Below, one piece after another: positions 53,287 through 61,926 of a stretch of DNA of 64,000 bases (within the stretch, counting starts at the first letter, position 1; each line of letters opens with the position of its first letter). The notes under the pieces were generated by a model. It searched no databases. It saw only the letters and a program-made list of their open reading frames with translations, and was not told where the DNA came from. The translations under genes and the position numbers were made by a program. Origin of the DNA: Caldimonas mangrovi (GTDB lineage: Bacteria; Pseudomonadota; Gammaproteobacteria; Burkholderiales; Burkholderiaceae_C); assembly GCF_023721835.1 (NCBI RefSeq), contig NZ_JAMKFE010000016.1:1-64000 (forward strand), written 5' to 3'.

Positions 53287-53362
53287 GCGGCGGGCGCTCC
53301 CGCCGCGTGCCGGGCTCCGCGAGGAGCCCTCATGCAAGCACCGCGTGCGGTGCTTGCATGAG
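53287..53362 (+). other. Three stacked hairpins between livK- and livF-like genes
   Basis: Three perfect stem-loops follow one another: GCGGCGGG-CGCT-CCCGCCGC (53287-53306), GGGCTCC-GCGA-GGAGCCC with a GNRA-type loop (53312-53329), and a 16-bp-arm palindrome at 53329-53362 (CTCATGCAAGCACCGC with its complement, 2-nt spacer). No T-run follows. The place, right after a binding-protein gene, suggests a role in mRNA stability or partial termination. Confidence 0.65.
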
Positions 53363-53376
53363 TTCAAGGGCAACAC

Positions 53377-54189
53377 ATGACGACACCGCAAACACTGCTC
53401 AACGTCAACGGCATCGAGGTCATCTACAACCATGTGATCCTGGTGCTCAAGGGCGTTTCGCTGAACGTGCCCGAACGCAGTATCGTCGCCCTGCTGGGCG
53501 GCAACGGCGCCGGCAAGACGACCACGCTGCGCGCGGTCAGCAACCTGCTGCGCGGCGAGCGCGGCGAGGTCACCAAGGGCTCGATCGAGCTGCGCGGCGA
53601 GCGCATCGAGGCGCTGACCCCGGCTGATCTGGTGCACCGCGGCGTGATCCAGGTGATGGAAGGCCGCCACTGCTTCGGCCACCTGACCATCGAGGACAAC
53701 CTGATGACCGGCGCCTACACGCGCCGCGACGGCAAGGTGGCGGTCCACGAGACGCTGGAGAAAGTCTACGCCTACTTCCCGCGCCTGAAGACACGCCGCC
53801 ACTCGCAGGCGGCGTACACCTCCGGTGGCGAGCAGCAGATGTGCGCGATCGGCCGGGCGCTGATGGCCAACCCGAAGATGGTGCTGCTCGACGAGCCGTC
53901 GATGGGTCTGGCGCCCCAGATCGTCGAGGAGGTGTTCGGCATCGTGAAGGACTTGAACGCACGCGAGGGCGTGACCTTCCTGCTGGCCGAGCAGAACACC
54001 AACATGGCGCTGCGCTACGCGGACTACGGCTACATCCTCGAGAACGGCCGCATCGTGATGGACGGCGCCGCGAAGGCCCTGGCCGAGAACGAGGACGTCA
54101 AGGAGTTCTATCTGGGCATGGGCGGAGGCGACCGCAAGAACTTTCGCGACGCCAAAAGCTACAAGCGCCGCAAGCGCTGGCTGGCCTGA
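53377..54189 (+). CDS. Branched-chain-type ABC transporter ATP-binding protein (LivF-like)
   Basis: Second ATPase, 270 residues. Walker A is GGNGAGKTT, the signature region is AAYTSGGEQQMCAIGRAL (TSGGE replaces the usual LSGGQ), Walker B is MVLLDEPSMGL, and the H-loop position has LLAEQNTNMAL, as in LivF. A basic tail (YKRRKRW) ends the protein. It is separated from livK by the hairpin cluster. Confidence 0.93.
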   Translation: MTTPQTLLNVNGIEVIYNHVILVLKGVSLNVPERSIVALLGGNGAGKTTTLRAVSNLLRGERGEVTKGSIELRGERIEALTPADLVHRGVIQVMEGRHCFGHLTIEDNLMTGAYTRRDGKVAVHETLEKVYAYFPRLKTRRHSQAAYTSGGEQQMCAIGRALMANPKMVLLDEPSMGLAPQIVEEVFGIVKDLNAREGVTFLLAEQNTNMALRYADYGYILENGRIVMDGAAKALAENEDVKEFYLGMGGGDRKNFRDAKSYKRRKRWLA

Positions 54190-54203
54190 CCCGGGAGACC
54201 GCG

Positions 54204-54491
54204 ATGGACGACTTCTTCGCCCCGCCCCCGTTCAAACCGGACGACGCGCTGCTGCAGCTGAGGCGCAGCCTGCGCGAGTTGCGCCCCCTGGCGGAACGCG
54301 GCAACGGCTTCGACCTGCAGGGACAGCGCCTGGTCGAGCTGAACCTCGATGGCGCGGCGCTGCAGGCGCGCATCGTCAAGCAGCCCTCCCGCTCGCCCGA
54401 GTGGGAGACACGCACGCTGAAGAGCAGTGCCGACGTGCGCCAGTTCACCGACGAGGTCAAGCGGCGTCTCAGCCGTTGGAGCGACGAATGA
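54204..54491 (+). CDS. Small conserved protein of unknown function in the liv/ligase operon
   Basis: A 95-residue soluble, charged protein, probably helix-strand-strand-helix: a Leu/Arg-rich helix (about 15-32), two short strands (GFDLQGQRLVELNLDGAALQ), and a C-terminal helix (SADVRQFTDEVKRRLSRW). GGGAGA precedes the ATG, and its stop overlaps the next gene by 4 bp, so it is certainly translated with the ligase. I do not recognise a family. The tight coupling suggests a partner or regulator of the downstream PaaK-like protein. Confidence 0.8.
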   Translation: MDDFFAPPPFKPDDALLQLRRSLRELRPLAERGNGFDLQGQRLVELNLDGAALQARIVKQPSRSPEWETRTLKSSADVRQFTDEVKRRLSRWSDE

Positions 54492-55753
54492 GCACCGACC
54501 ACTACGACACGCTCGAAACCCGCGACCCGCAGCAGCGCGAGGAACAGCTGCTGCAGGCGCTGCCACGGCAGATCGAGCAGGCACAGCGGCGCGCACCGGC
54601 GATGGCCGCCGTGCTCCACGGCGTCGATGCGCGCGACGTCACGTCGCGAGCGGCATTGGCGCGCCTGCCGGTCACGCGCAAGCACGACCTGATGGAGCGG
54701 CAGAAGGCCCGCCGTGCACAGGACCCGTTCGGCGGCCACTCGGCGATCGGCTGGCGCGCCACCGGCGCCGGTAGCGGCGCGGCCCGTGTGTTCCAGTCGC
54801 CCGGCGGCTTGTACGAGCCCGAGGGCCGGGCGCCCGACTACTGGCGCATGGCTCGCGCGATCTTCGCCGCGGGCTTTCGCCACGGCGACCTCGCGCACAA
54901 CAGCTTCAGCTACCACCTGACACCGGCCGGCTCGATGATGGAAACCGGCGCACAGGCGGTCGGTTGCACGGTCTTTCCCGGCGGGGTCGGCAACACCGAG
55001 CTGCAGCTGCAGGCGATGCACGACCTGCGGCCCGACGGCTACCTGGGCACACCGAGCTTCCTGAAGATCCTGCTCGACAAGGCGGTCGAATCGGGCCAGC
55101 CGCTGCCGCACCTGCGCAAGGCCCTGGTTTCGGGCGAGGCCTTCCCGCCGTCGCTGCAGCAAGCGTTCAAGCAACAGGGCGTCGACGGCTACCAGTGCTA
55201 TGCCACGGCAGACCTGGGGCTGATCGCCTACGAGACGCCTGCGCGCGAAGGCCTAGTGCTCGACGAGCAGATCATCGTGGAGATCGTGCGGCCCGGCACC
55301 GGCGAGCCGGTCTCGGACGGTGAAGTGGGCGAGGTTGTGGTGACGACACTGAACCCCGACTACCCGCTGATCCGCTTCGGCACCGGCGATCTGTCCGCCG
55401 TGCTGCCGGGCCGCTGCCCGACCGGCCGCACCCACACGCGCATCAAGGGCTGGATGGGCCGTGCCGACCAGACCACCAAGGTACGCGGCATGTTCGTGCA
55501 CCCGAGCCAGGTGGCCGAGGTGGTCGGCCGCCACCCCGAACTGAAGCGTGCGCGCCTGGTGGTCAGCGGCGCGATGGCGCAGGACCGCATGACGCTGCAC
55601 GCCGAAGTCGAAGGCACGCCGGAGGGACTGGGCCAGCGAGTCGCCGACAGTGTGCGCGACGTGACCAAGCTGCGCTGCGACGTGCAGTTCCTGGCGCCCG
55701 GCAGCCTGCCGAACGACGGCAAGGTGATCGAGGACGCTCGCAGCTACGAGTAG
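54488..55753 (+). CDS. Phenylacetate-CoA ligase-like (PaaK family) protein, degenerate P-loop
   Basis: A 421-residue member of the PaaK branch of adenylate-forming enzymes. C-terminal features are intact: LIRFGTGDLS, RIKGWMGRADQTTKVRGMFVHP over two motifs, and the Lys in PNDGKVIEDAR. The nucleotide-binding loop, normally SSGTTGKPT, reads ATGAGSGAAR. The Y-G-x-S/T-E motif reads CYATADLG, with Asp for Glu. CoA-ligase activity is therefore uncertain. It is the last gene of the Crp/Fnr-linked operon. Confidence 0.85.
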   Translation: MSTDHYDTLETRDPQQREEQLLQALPRQIEQAQRRAPAMAAVLHGVDARDVTSRAALARLPVTRKHDLMERQKARRAQDPFGGHSAIGWRATGAGSGAARVFQSPGGLYEPEGRAPDYWRMARAIFAAGFRHGDLAHNSFSYHLTPAGSMMETGAQAVGCTVFPGGVGNTELQLQAMHDLRPDGYLGTPSFLKILLDKAVESGQPLPHLRKALVSGEAFPPSLQQAFKQQGVDGYQCYATADLGLIAYETPAREGLVLDEQIIVEIVRPGTGEPVSDGEVGEVVVTTLNPDYPLIRFGTGDLSAVLPGRCPTGRTHTRIKGWMGRADQTTKVRGMFVHPSQVAEVVGRHPELKRARLVVSGAMAQDRMTLHAEVEGTPEGLGQRVADSVRDVTKLRCDVQFLAPGSLPNDGKVIEDARSYE

Positions 55754-55770
55754 GCCTTCCCGGGGACAGA

Positions 55771-55796
55771 AAACGAAGGCCTGCAAGCGCAGGCCT
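55771..55796 (-). terminator. Rho-independent terminator of the rhodanese-like gene
   Basis: AGGCCTGC-AAGC-GCAGGCCT forms a perfect 8-bp stem (55777-55796). On the minus strand it is followed by TCGTTTTC. It also lies just past the PaaK-like stop and may act weakly in that direction. Confidence 0.6.
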
Positions 55797-55823
55797 CGGC
55801 TTCGAAATCGAGTGCTTCTTCTC

Positions 55824-56384
55824 TCAGTCGGCACGCGCCTGCATCAGCGCCACCGACTCCGGCTGCGGCCAGGGACGGCTGCGCCGCAGCGCATCGGCCG
55901 CCATCCGCAATTCGCCGGCGACCCCGTCTTCGCGCAACACGACCAGTCGCTGCGGCACCGGTGCCCGAACTGCCGGGACCCGGCTGAGCGGCTGCCCTGC
56001 CAGCGCCCACTCCTGCACGCCGCCGACGAGCCAGTGCACACGGCCAGGCGCTACACGCTGCAGCACCTCGTACAGCCGGCGCGCTCGCGGTTCGCCGGCG
56101 CTGCCGTAGACCAGCACTTCGCGCGACAGGTCGATGCCGGCCTGGGACACCGCTGCCTCCAGCGCCGTGAGCGTCAACTCGCCGCCCCACTCCGCGCGCA
56201 CGGCCCCCGGCAGGTGGCCTTGCGCATAGTCTGCGGCGCTGCGCACGTCCCAGGCCGTCGCGCCGCGTGCCAGCGTTTGCTGGGCCGCGTGCACCGACAG
56301 CACGTCGGCACGCACCGGCGCCGCCGTCGCCACGGCTGCAGCCACGAGAAGCTGGAGAAGGAGGGCGGACGAACGGCTGGACAC
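55824..56384 (-). CDS. Periplasmic rhodanese-like protein lacking the catalytic cysteine
   Basis: A 186-residue exported protein. The signal peptide (about 1-26, LLVAAAVATAAPVRA) precedes one rhodanese domain (about 28-130) with WDVRSAADYAQGHLPGAVRA. The active-site loop, normally C-x-x-G-x-R, reads YGSAGEPR, so the nucleophilic Cys is Gly and sulfur transfer is not expected. A short C-terminal extension follows. The GTG start at 56384 has AGGAG 9 bp upstream. It is divergent from the TctC gene. Confidence 0.85.
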   Translation of the reverse strand: MSSRSSALLLQLLVAAAVATAAPVRADVLSVHAAQQTLARGATAWDVRSAADYAQGHLPGAVRAEWGGELTLTALEAAVSQAGIDLSREVLVYGSAGEPRARRLYEVLQRVAPGRVHWLVGGVQEWALAGQPLSRVPAVRAPVPQRLVVLREDGVAGELRMAADALRRSRPWPQPESVALMQARAD

Positions 56385-56451
56385 GGGTGAACTCCTGGAA
56401 GGAGCCGCCAGCGTACGCCCGGCCGTTTATAGCCGTCCAATACACATTGGC

Positions 56452-56470
56452 AATTCCGATATGGGGAATT
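56452..56470. promoter_or_regulatory. Inverted repeat in the tctC-like promoter region
   Basis: AATTCC-N7-GGAATT is a 6-bp dyad in an A+T-richer patch, about 130 bp before the TctC-like start. It is a candidate operator; LysR-type regulators often control such genes, but none is encoded next to it. Confidence 0.35.
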
Positions 56471-56602
56471 CGGCATAAAAGAGGCGCCTTCTGCGCCGAC
56501 TCAAGGCTTACCCGGCCTTACGTAGTTTCCGTCATGCGCGCTCCGTCTCACGACGTAGCATCACGGCGTTTCATCCCCTGCCAACCACAAGGAGACCCTG
56601 TC

Positions 56603-57577
56603 ATGAAACGCATGCTGATGGTGGCTGCCGCTGCCGCCCTGACCGCAACCGGCGCGTTGGCCCAAGACTTTCCTTCGAAACCGGTCACCTTCGTGGTCCC
56701 GTTCGCGGCCGGCGGCCCGACCGACAAGGTCGCCCGCGATCTGGCCGAGGCGATGCGCAAGCCGCTGAACGGACAGATCATCGTCGAGAACGTCGCCGGC
56801 GCCGGTGGCACGCTGGGCGCCACCAAGGTCGCCAAAGCTTCGCCGGACGGCTACACCCTGCTCGTCTATCACATCGGCATGGCCACCTCGCCGGCCCTGT
56901 ATCGCAACCTGCAGTACAAGCCGCTGGAGGACTTCGAGTTCGTCGGCCTCGTCAATGAAGTGCCGATGACGCTGATCGGCCGCCCGTCGCTGCCCGCCAA
57001 GAACTACGCCGAGTTGAGCAAGTGGCTCAGCGACAACAAGGGCAAGGTCAACCTCGCCAACGCCGGCCTGGGCGCCGCGTCGCACCTGTGCGGCCTGCTG
57101 TTCCAGTCGATGACCAAGACCGAGATGGTCACGGTTCCGTACAAGGGCACCGGCCCGGCCATGACCGACCTGATCGGCGGCCAGGTCGACATCATGTGCG
57201 ACCAGACCACCAACACCACCGGCCAGATCGAAGGCGGCAAGGTGAAGGCCTACGCGGTCACGACCACCAAGCGCCTGAGCACGCCTGCCCTGAAGAACCT
57301 GCCGACGCTCGATGAATCCGGGCTCAAGGGTTTCGACGTCTCGATCTGGCACGGCGTGTACGCCCCCAAGGGCACGCCCAAGCCGGTGCTCGACAAGCTG
57401 AACGCCGCATTGAAGGCTGCGCTGAAGGACGGCGAGTTTATCAAGCGCGAGGAAGCGCTGGGCGCAGTGGTCGTGACGGACGACCGCACGTCGCCGGCCG
57501 GCCACAAGAAGTTCGTCGAGGGCGAGATCAACAAGTGGGGCCCGGTCATCAAGGCCGCCGGCACCTACGCCGACTGA
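56603..57577 (+). CDS. Bug/TctC-family tripartite tricarboxylate transporter substrate-binding protein
   Basis: Periplasmic binding protein, 324 residues. The signal peptide ends ATGALA-QDF. Family hallmarks are VTFVVPFAAGGPTDKVAR (about 28-45), VENVAGAGGTLGATKVAKA, and GGQVDIMCDQ near residue 195. Such proteins are greatly expanded in Burkholderiales and bind carboxylates, amides or other small acids. No TctA/TctB membrane genes adjoin it, so it is an orphan. AAGGAGA precedes the ATG, and a terminator follows. Confidence 0.93.
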   Translation: MKRMLMVAAAAALTATGALAQDFPSKPVTFVVPFAAGGPTDKVARDLAEAMRKPLNGQIIVENVAGAGGTLGATKVAKASPDGYTLLVYHIGMATSPALYRNLQYKPLEDFEFVGLVNEVPMTLIGRPSLPAKNYAELSKWLSDNKGKVNLANAGLGAASHLCGLLFQSMTKTEMVTVPYKGTGPAMTDLIGGQVDIMCDQTTNTTGQIEGGKVKAYAVTTTKRLSTPALKNLPTLDESGLKGFDVSIWHGVYAPKGTPKPVLDKLNAALKAALKDGEFIKREEALGAVVVTDDRTSPAGHKKFVEGEINKWGPVIKAAGTYAD

Positions 57578-57605
57578 TCGACCTCCTTTCCGCTGAAGTT
57601 GCACA

Positions 57606-57636
57606 GCCGCCCCGCCGCAAGGCCGGGCGGCTTTTT
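57606..57636 (+). terminator. Rho-independent terminator of the tctC-like gene
   Basis: GCCGCCC (57606-57612) pairs with GGGCGGC (57625-57631) and is followed by TTTTT, 29 bp past the stop. Confidence 0.8.
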
Positions 57637-57646
57637 CCTGCTTGGA

Positions 57647-58084
57647 TCAGAACCGCAACGGAAGGGTGACCGGCCCATCGTTGACGAGGTGCACCTGCAT
57701 CTCGGCGCCGAACTCGCCGGTGGCGACCTCGGGGTGATCGCGCCGGGCCAGCGCGACCACCCGTTCGTACAGGCGCCTGCCCTCGTCGGGCGGCGCAGCA
57801 TTCGTGAAGCTCGGCCGGTTGCCCCCGGAGACGTCGGCCGCGAGCGTGAACTGCGAGACGATCAGCAGACCGCCTTGCACGTCCTGCACGCTGCGGTTCA
57901 TCTTGCCGGCGTCGTCGCTGAAGATGCGCAGCTTCAGCAGCTTCGCGACCAGCTTGTCGGCCTGCGCGTCCACGTCGCCGGCCTCGGCGCACACCAGCAC
58001 CAGCAGGCCGTGGCCGATCCGGCCGACCACCTGACCGCCCACCTCGACGCGTGCCTGCGCCACCCGCTGTATCAACCCGATCAC
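57647..58084 (-). CDS. dtd: D-aminoacyl-tRNA deacylase
   Basis: Proofreading enzyme that removes D-amino acids from tRNA, 145 residues. Diagnostic motifs are [12 protein letters not shown] (SQFTL box, about 73-84), GNRPSF, and [14 protein letters not shown], the loop carrying the Gly-cis-Pro-type selectivity region. The start overlaps the upstream transporter stop by 4 bp. Confidence 0.97.
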   Translation of the reverse strand: MIGLIQRVAQARVEVGGQVVGRIGHGLLVLVCAEAGDVDAQADKLVAKLLKLRIFSDDAGKMNRSVQDVQGGLLIVSQFTLAADVSGGNRPSFTNAAPPDEGRRLYERVVALARRDHPEVATGEFGAEMQVHLVNDGPVTLPLRF

Positions 58085-58995
58085 CGGTGTTCCTTGTTCC
58101 CGTCACTTCCTTCGTGCGCCACCCGCTGGCCGACCGGCTCGACGTTCGTCGGCAGCAGCTCGATCGTCACTCGCAGCCCGCGCACCGCGTCGATCAGCGC
58201 ACGCTCGGCCTCCTCGCGCCGCGCGGCGGCCCGGTCCAGTCGCCACGAGCCGGGCACATGCATGTGCAGCTGGCAGAACTTGGCACCCGCCGCTCGGCGC
58301 GTGCGCAAGTCGTCGAAGCGCACCTCGGCGCTACCCAGTCGCTGCAGCACCCGCTCGATGGCCTGACGCTCGGCACCGCTGAGCGCGCGGTCCATCAGGC
58401 CGTCAACCGAGCGGCGCAACAAGCCCCAGGCTTCGCGCGCGATGTTGAGCGCCACCACGATCGCCAACGCGGGGTCGAGCCACAGCCAGCCGGTCACCGG
58501 CACCAGCAGGATGCCACCCGCGACGCCGATCGACGTCCACACGTCGGTCATCAGGTGGCGGCCGTCGGCCTCCAGCGCGATCGACTCGTGCCGGCGCGCG
58601 GCGCGCAGCAGCATCCAGGCCACGCCCCCGTTGACGACCGAGCTCAGCATCGACAGGCCGACGCCCAGTCCGAGCGATTCGAGCGACTGCGGCGAGAACA
58701 GCCGCTGCGTGGCCGCCCAGACGATGGCCAGGGCTGCGCCAAGGATCAGCAACCCCTCGAAGCCGCTGGAGAAGTATTCGGCCTTCTGATGCCCGTACGG
58801 GTGGTCGTCGTCCGCCGGCGCCTGGGCGATCGTCACCATCGCGAGCGCGAACACCGCCGCCGCCAGGTTGACGAAGGACTCCATCGCATCCGACAGCAGG
58901 CCGACCGAGCCGGTGAACCACCAGGCCGCGGTCTTCAGGCCGATGGTCGCGACGGCCGCCGCGATCGACAGCTTCAGATACCCGGTGACCGACAT
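58081..58995 (-). CDS. Cation diffusion facilitator family transporter
   Basis: Inner-membrane divalent-metal/proton antiporter, 304 residues. It has six predicted helices (about 10-210) and the CDF signature [18 protein letters not shown] (about 30-47). [16 protein letters not shown] supplies metal-site residues, and a cytoplasmic C-terminal ferredoxin-like domain (about 215-285) has [12 protein letters not shown]. The metal (Zn, Fe, Mn or others) cannot be assigned. It overlaps dtd by 4 bp. Confidence 0.93.
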   Translation of the reverse strand: MSVTGYLKLSIAAAVATIGLKTAAWWFTGSVGLLSDAMESFVNLAAAVFALAMVTIAQAPADDDHPYGHQKAEYFSSGFEGLLILGAALAIVWAATQRLFSPQSLESLGLGVGLSMLSSVVNGGVAWMLLRAARRHESIALEADGRHLMTDVWTSIGVAGGILLVPVTGWLWLDPALAIVVALNIAREAWGLLRRSVDGLMDRALSGAERQAIERVLQRLGSAEVRFDDLRTRRAAGAKFCQLHMHVPGSWRLDRAAARREEAERALIDAVRGLRVTIELLPTNVEPVGQRVAHEGSDGNKEHR

Positions 58996-59017
58996 GCCGG
59001 CCGCCTGTGCGCCGTCT

Positions 59018-60289
59018 TCAGGCCAGCGTCACGCGCGCGAACTTGCGCTTGCCGACTTGCACGACGAAGGTGCCGGCTTCGAGCTTGAGCGCCTTGTCGC
59101 CGACGGCAGCGCCATCGATGCGCACGCCGCCGCCCTCGATCAGGCGCATCGCCTCGCTGGTCGACGGCGCCAGCCCCGCCTGCTTCAGCAGCGCCCCGAT
59201 GCCGAGCGGCGCGCCGGTCAGGCTCACTGCGGGAATTTCGTCCGGGATGCCGCCCCTGGCGCGGTTGTTGAAATCGGCCAGCGCCTCTTCAGCGGCCCGC
59301 GGCGAGTGGAAGCGCGCGACGATTTCCTGCGCCAGCATCACCTTGGCGTCGCGCGGGTTGCGCCCGGACGCACACTCGGCCTTCAACCGGCCGACTTCGT
59401 CCAGCGGTCGAAAGCTCAGCAACTCGAAGTAACGCCACATCAGCGTATCCGAGATGCTCATCAGCTTGCCGAACATCTGGTTCGGGTGCTCGGCGATGCC
59501 GACGTAGTTGCCCTTGGACTTGGACATCTTCTCGACGCCGTCCAGGCCTTCGAGCAGCGGCATCGTCAGGATGCACTGCGGCTCCTGGCCGTATTCCTGC
59601 TGCAGGTGGCGCCCCATCAGCAGGTTGAACTTCTGGTCGGTGCCGCCGAGCTCCAGATCGGCCTTCAGCGCCACCGAGTCATAGCCTTGCATCAGCGGGT
59701 ACAGGAACTCGTGCACCGAAATCGGCGTACCGGCCTTGAAGCGCTTCGTGAAATCGTCCCGCTCCATCATCCGGGCCACCGTGTACCGGGCCGCCAGCTG
59801 GATCATGCCGCGTGCACCCAGCGGGTCGCTCCATTCCGAGTTGTAACGAATCTCGGTGCGCTCCGGGTCCAGCACCAGGCTGGCCTGCTTGTAGTAGGTT
59901 TCGGCATTGGCCTTGATCTGCTCCGGCGTCAGCGGCGGGCGCGTGTTGTTGCGTCCGGAGGGATCGCCGATCGTCGACGTGAAGTCGCCGATGAGAAATA
60001 TCACCGTATGCCCCAGGTTTTGAAGCTGGCGCATCTTATTGAGCACCACGGTATGGCCGATATGGATATCGGGGGCGGTTGGGTCAAGGCCCAGCTTGAT
60101 CCGCAATGGCACGCGTGTTGCTTCTGCCCTCGCCAGCTTGCTCAACCAGTCCGATTCAGGCAACAGTTCGTCGCAACCGCGTAAAGAAATCGTCATCGCC
60201 TCCCGAACTTTGTCGGTGATCGGGTACTCGGACGCAGGGGATGGACGGACAGGCGCGGCGCCGGACGAAGGTTCGGAGGTCAAGGGCAT
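59018..60289 (-). CDS. tyrS: Tyrosyl-tRNA synthetase
   Basis: Class I aminoacyl-tRNA synthetase, 423 residues from the ATG at 60289. HIGH is at 76-79 and KMSKS at 254-258. The tyrosine pocket region is [20 protein letters not shown], and a C-terminal S4 domain ([19 protein letters not shown]) binds tRNA. This is the TyrZ-like form common in Betaproteobacteria. The Ser/Pro-rich N-terminus has no clear ribosome-binding site, so the exact start is uncertain. It is divergent from the M23 peptidase gene. Confidence 0.96.
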   Translation of the reverse strand: MPLTSEPSSGAAPVRPSPASEYPITDKVREAMTISLRGCDELLPESDWLSKLARAEATRVPLRIKLGLDPTAPDIHIGHTVVLNKMRQLQNLGHTVIFLIGDFTSTIGDPSGRNNTRPPLTPEQIKANAETYYKQASLVLDPERTEIRYNSEWSDPLGARGMIQLAARYTVARMMERDDFTKRFKAGTPISVHEFLYPLMQGYDSVALKADLELGGTDQKFNLLMGRHLQQEYGQEPQCILTMPLLEGLDGVEKMSKSKGNYVGIAEHPNQMFGKLMSISDTLMWRYFELLSFRPLDEVGRLKAECASGRNPRDAKVMLAQEIVARFHSPRAAEEALADFNNRARGGIPDEIPAVSLTGAPLGIGALLKQAGLAPSTSEAMRLIEGGGVRIDGAAVGDKALKLEAGTFVVQVGKRKFARVTLA

Positions 60290-60303
60290 ACGGGTTTTTG
60301 CAG

Positions 60304-60333
60304 TTGGGGGTCGAAAAGGGCGGTTGCTATACT
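60304..60333 (+). promoter_or_regulatory. Candidate sigma-70 promoter for the M23 peptidase gene
   Basis: TTGGGG (60304-60309) and TATACT (60328-60333) are 18 bp apart, in a locally A+T-richer stretch upstream of the peptidase gene. The -10 box is a good match and the -35 is partial. Confidence 0.5.
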
Positions 60334-60432
60334 GCGCCGCACCGCAAACCCCCATATTTGGTGCCTCGGCATTCTAGTGGACGGCCTCCGGGCTTCCACC
60401 CGCCGAGGGTTCGGTTCAACTGTAGGGCGCCG

Positions 60433-60453
60433 CGGCCAGGAAAGTCCTGGCCG
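60433..60453 (+). other. Leader hairpin before the M23 peptidase start
   Basis: CGGCCAGGA-AAG-TCCTGGCCG, a perfect 9-bp stem with a 3-nt loop, lies 26 bp before the TTG start and about 100 nt after the predicted transcription start. No T-run follows. It could control translation or stabilise the mRNA. Confidence 0.45.
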
Positions 60454-60478
60454 GTCGCCCCCAAGACAGACACATCAA

Positions 60479-61855
60479 TTGAAAGCGTTGGAATCCCTCG
60501 GACGCGGCTTCGACCGCGCGACGCTTTGGGCGCACCGGCACCGTCGGGGCATCGCTGCCGCCGTGGTCGCGATGCTGCTGGGCACCGGCATCACCGCATT
60601 CGGCGTCGCACCGCTGGCGCCCGATGCGGCCGACCTGCCCCGCCGCCTGGTCCTCGAAGACGTCACTCCGCTGCCGTTGAACGAGCAGGTCGACGCCCTC
60701 GGCGACGTGCTGCTCGAACTGACGCGCAACGACCTCACCCGCGCCAGCGACACCGCCGACTCGCTGCTCAGCCGACTGAACGTCGTCGACGCTGAAGCCG
60801 CCGCCTTCCTGCGCAACGATGCCGTCGCCCGTAAGCTGCTCCAGGGGCGGCCCGGCAAGATGGTGCAGGTCGTCACCGGCGAGTTCGGGCAGCTGCGCCG
60901 CCTGGTGGCCCGCTATCCGGCCGAAAAAGGCGAGCAGTTCTCGACCCATTTCACCCGCCTGACCATCGCGCGCGACGCTCTCGGCCTGCAGGCCAAGACC
61001 GAGCAGGCTCCGCTGGCGCCGCAGGTGCGGCTGGGCGGCGGCACGATCCGTTCGTCGCTGTTCGCGGCGACCGACGAGGCTCGCCTGCCCGAGGTGCTGG
61101 CGATCCAGATGGCCGAAATCTTTGCCAACGAGATCGACTTCCGTCGCGACCTGCGCCGCGGCGACTACTTCAGTGTGCTGTACGAAGCCCTGGAAGCCGA
61201 CGGCGAGCCGATCACCTGGAACCAGGCCGCCGGCCGCGTGCTGGCCGCGCAGTTCACGAACAACGGCAAGGCGTTCGAGGCGATGTGGTTCCAGGAGCCC
61301 GGCGGCAAAGGCGCCTACTTCGACTTCAAGGGCCAGAGCATGCGCCGCGCCTTCCTCGCCTCGCCGATGGAGTTCTCGCGCGTGACCTCCGGCTTCGCGA
61401 TGCGCTTCCACCCGGTGCTCAAGACCTGGCGCCGCCATCTCGGCGTCGACTACGGTGCACCGACCGGCACGCCGGTGCGCGTGGTGGCCGACGGCACGGT
61501 GGAATTCGCCGGGGTACAGAACGGCTACGGCAACGTCATCTACGTGCAGCACCGTAGCAACCGACTCACCGTCTATGCCCACCTGAGCCGTATCAACGTG
61601 CGCAAGGGCCAGCGCGTGTCGCAAGGCGATCACATCGGCGCGGTCGGGTCGACCGGCTGGGCCACGGGCCCTCATCTGCATTTCGAGATCCGCGAAGCCG
61701 GCCAGCAGGTCGACCCGCTGAAGGTCGCGCGCTCGTCCGAAGCCTTCACGATTTCGCCGGCCGCACGCCCCCAGTTCGCCGCGTTGGCCCAGTCGGCCCG
61801 TGCGCAGCTGGCGGTCGCCGAGGCGCGGCATCGCTACGCGAGCGCCGCAGAATAA
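60479..61855 (+). CDS. M23 family peptidoglycan metallopeptidase (LytM-type)
   Basis: Envelope endopeptidase of about 458 residues. One N-terminal signal-anchor helix (about 24-48) precedes a periplasmic region with an OapA-like/M23 N-terminal domain (about 70-270). The LytM domain (about 310-425) has zinc ligands in RRHLGVDYG (H-x3-D) and GPHLHFE (H-x-H). TTG 60479 is preferred because the strong leader hairpin lies just before it. A GTG at 60377 would add 34 basic residues and translate through the hairpin. Its neighbours are anmK and bactofilin. Confidence 0.9.
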   Translation: MKALESLGRGFDRATLWAHRHRRGIAAAVVAMLLGTGITAFGVAPLAPDAADLPRRLVLEDVTPLPLNEQVDALGDVLLELTRNDLTRASDTADSLLSRLNVVDAEAAAFLRNDAVARKLLQGRPGKMVQVVTGEFGQLRRLVARYPAEKGEQFSTHFTRLTIARDALGLQAKTEQAPLAPQVRLGGGTIRSSLFAATDEARLPEVLAIQMAEIFANEIDFRRDLRRGDYFSVLYEALEADGEPITWNQAAGRVLAAQFTNNGKAFEAMWFQEPGGKGAYFDFKGQSMRRAFLASPMEFSRVTSGFAMRFHPVLKTWRRHLGVDYGAPTGTPVRVVADGTVEFAGVQNGYGNVIYVQHRSNRLTVYAHLSRINVRKGQRVSQGDHIGAVGSTGWATGPHLHFEIREAGQQVDPLKVARSSEAFTISPAARPQFAALAQSARAQLAVAEARHRYASAAE

Positions 61856-61877
61856 GGCTCCCGCGCATCGCAAGACA

Positions 61878-61900
61878 GGCCCGCCAAGTGCGGGCCTTTT
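61878..61900 (+). terminator. Rho-independent terminator after the M23 peptidase gene
   Basis: GGCCCGC-CAAGT-GCGGGCC followed by TTTTCTTT. It lies 27 bp before the anmK start and so should limit read-through from the peptidase gene. Confidence 0.8.
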
Positions 61901-61926
61901 CTTTGGTTTGCGCCGAGAATCGCGCC

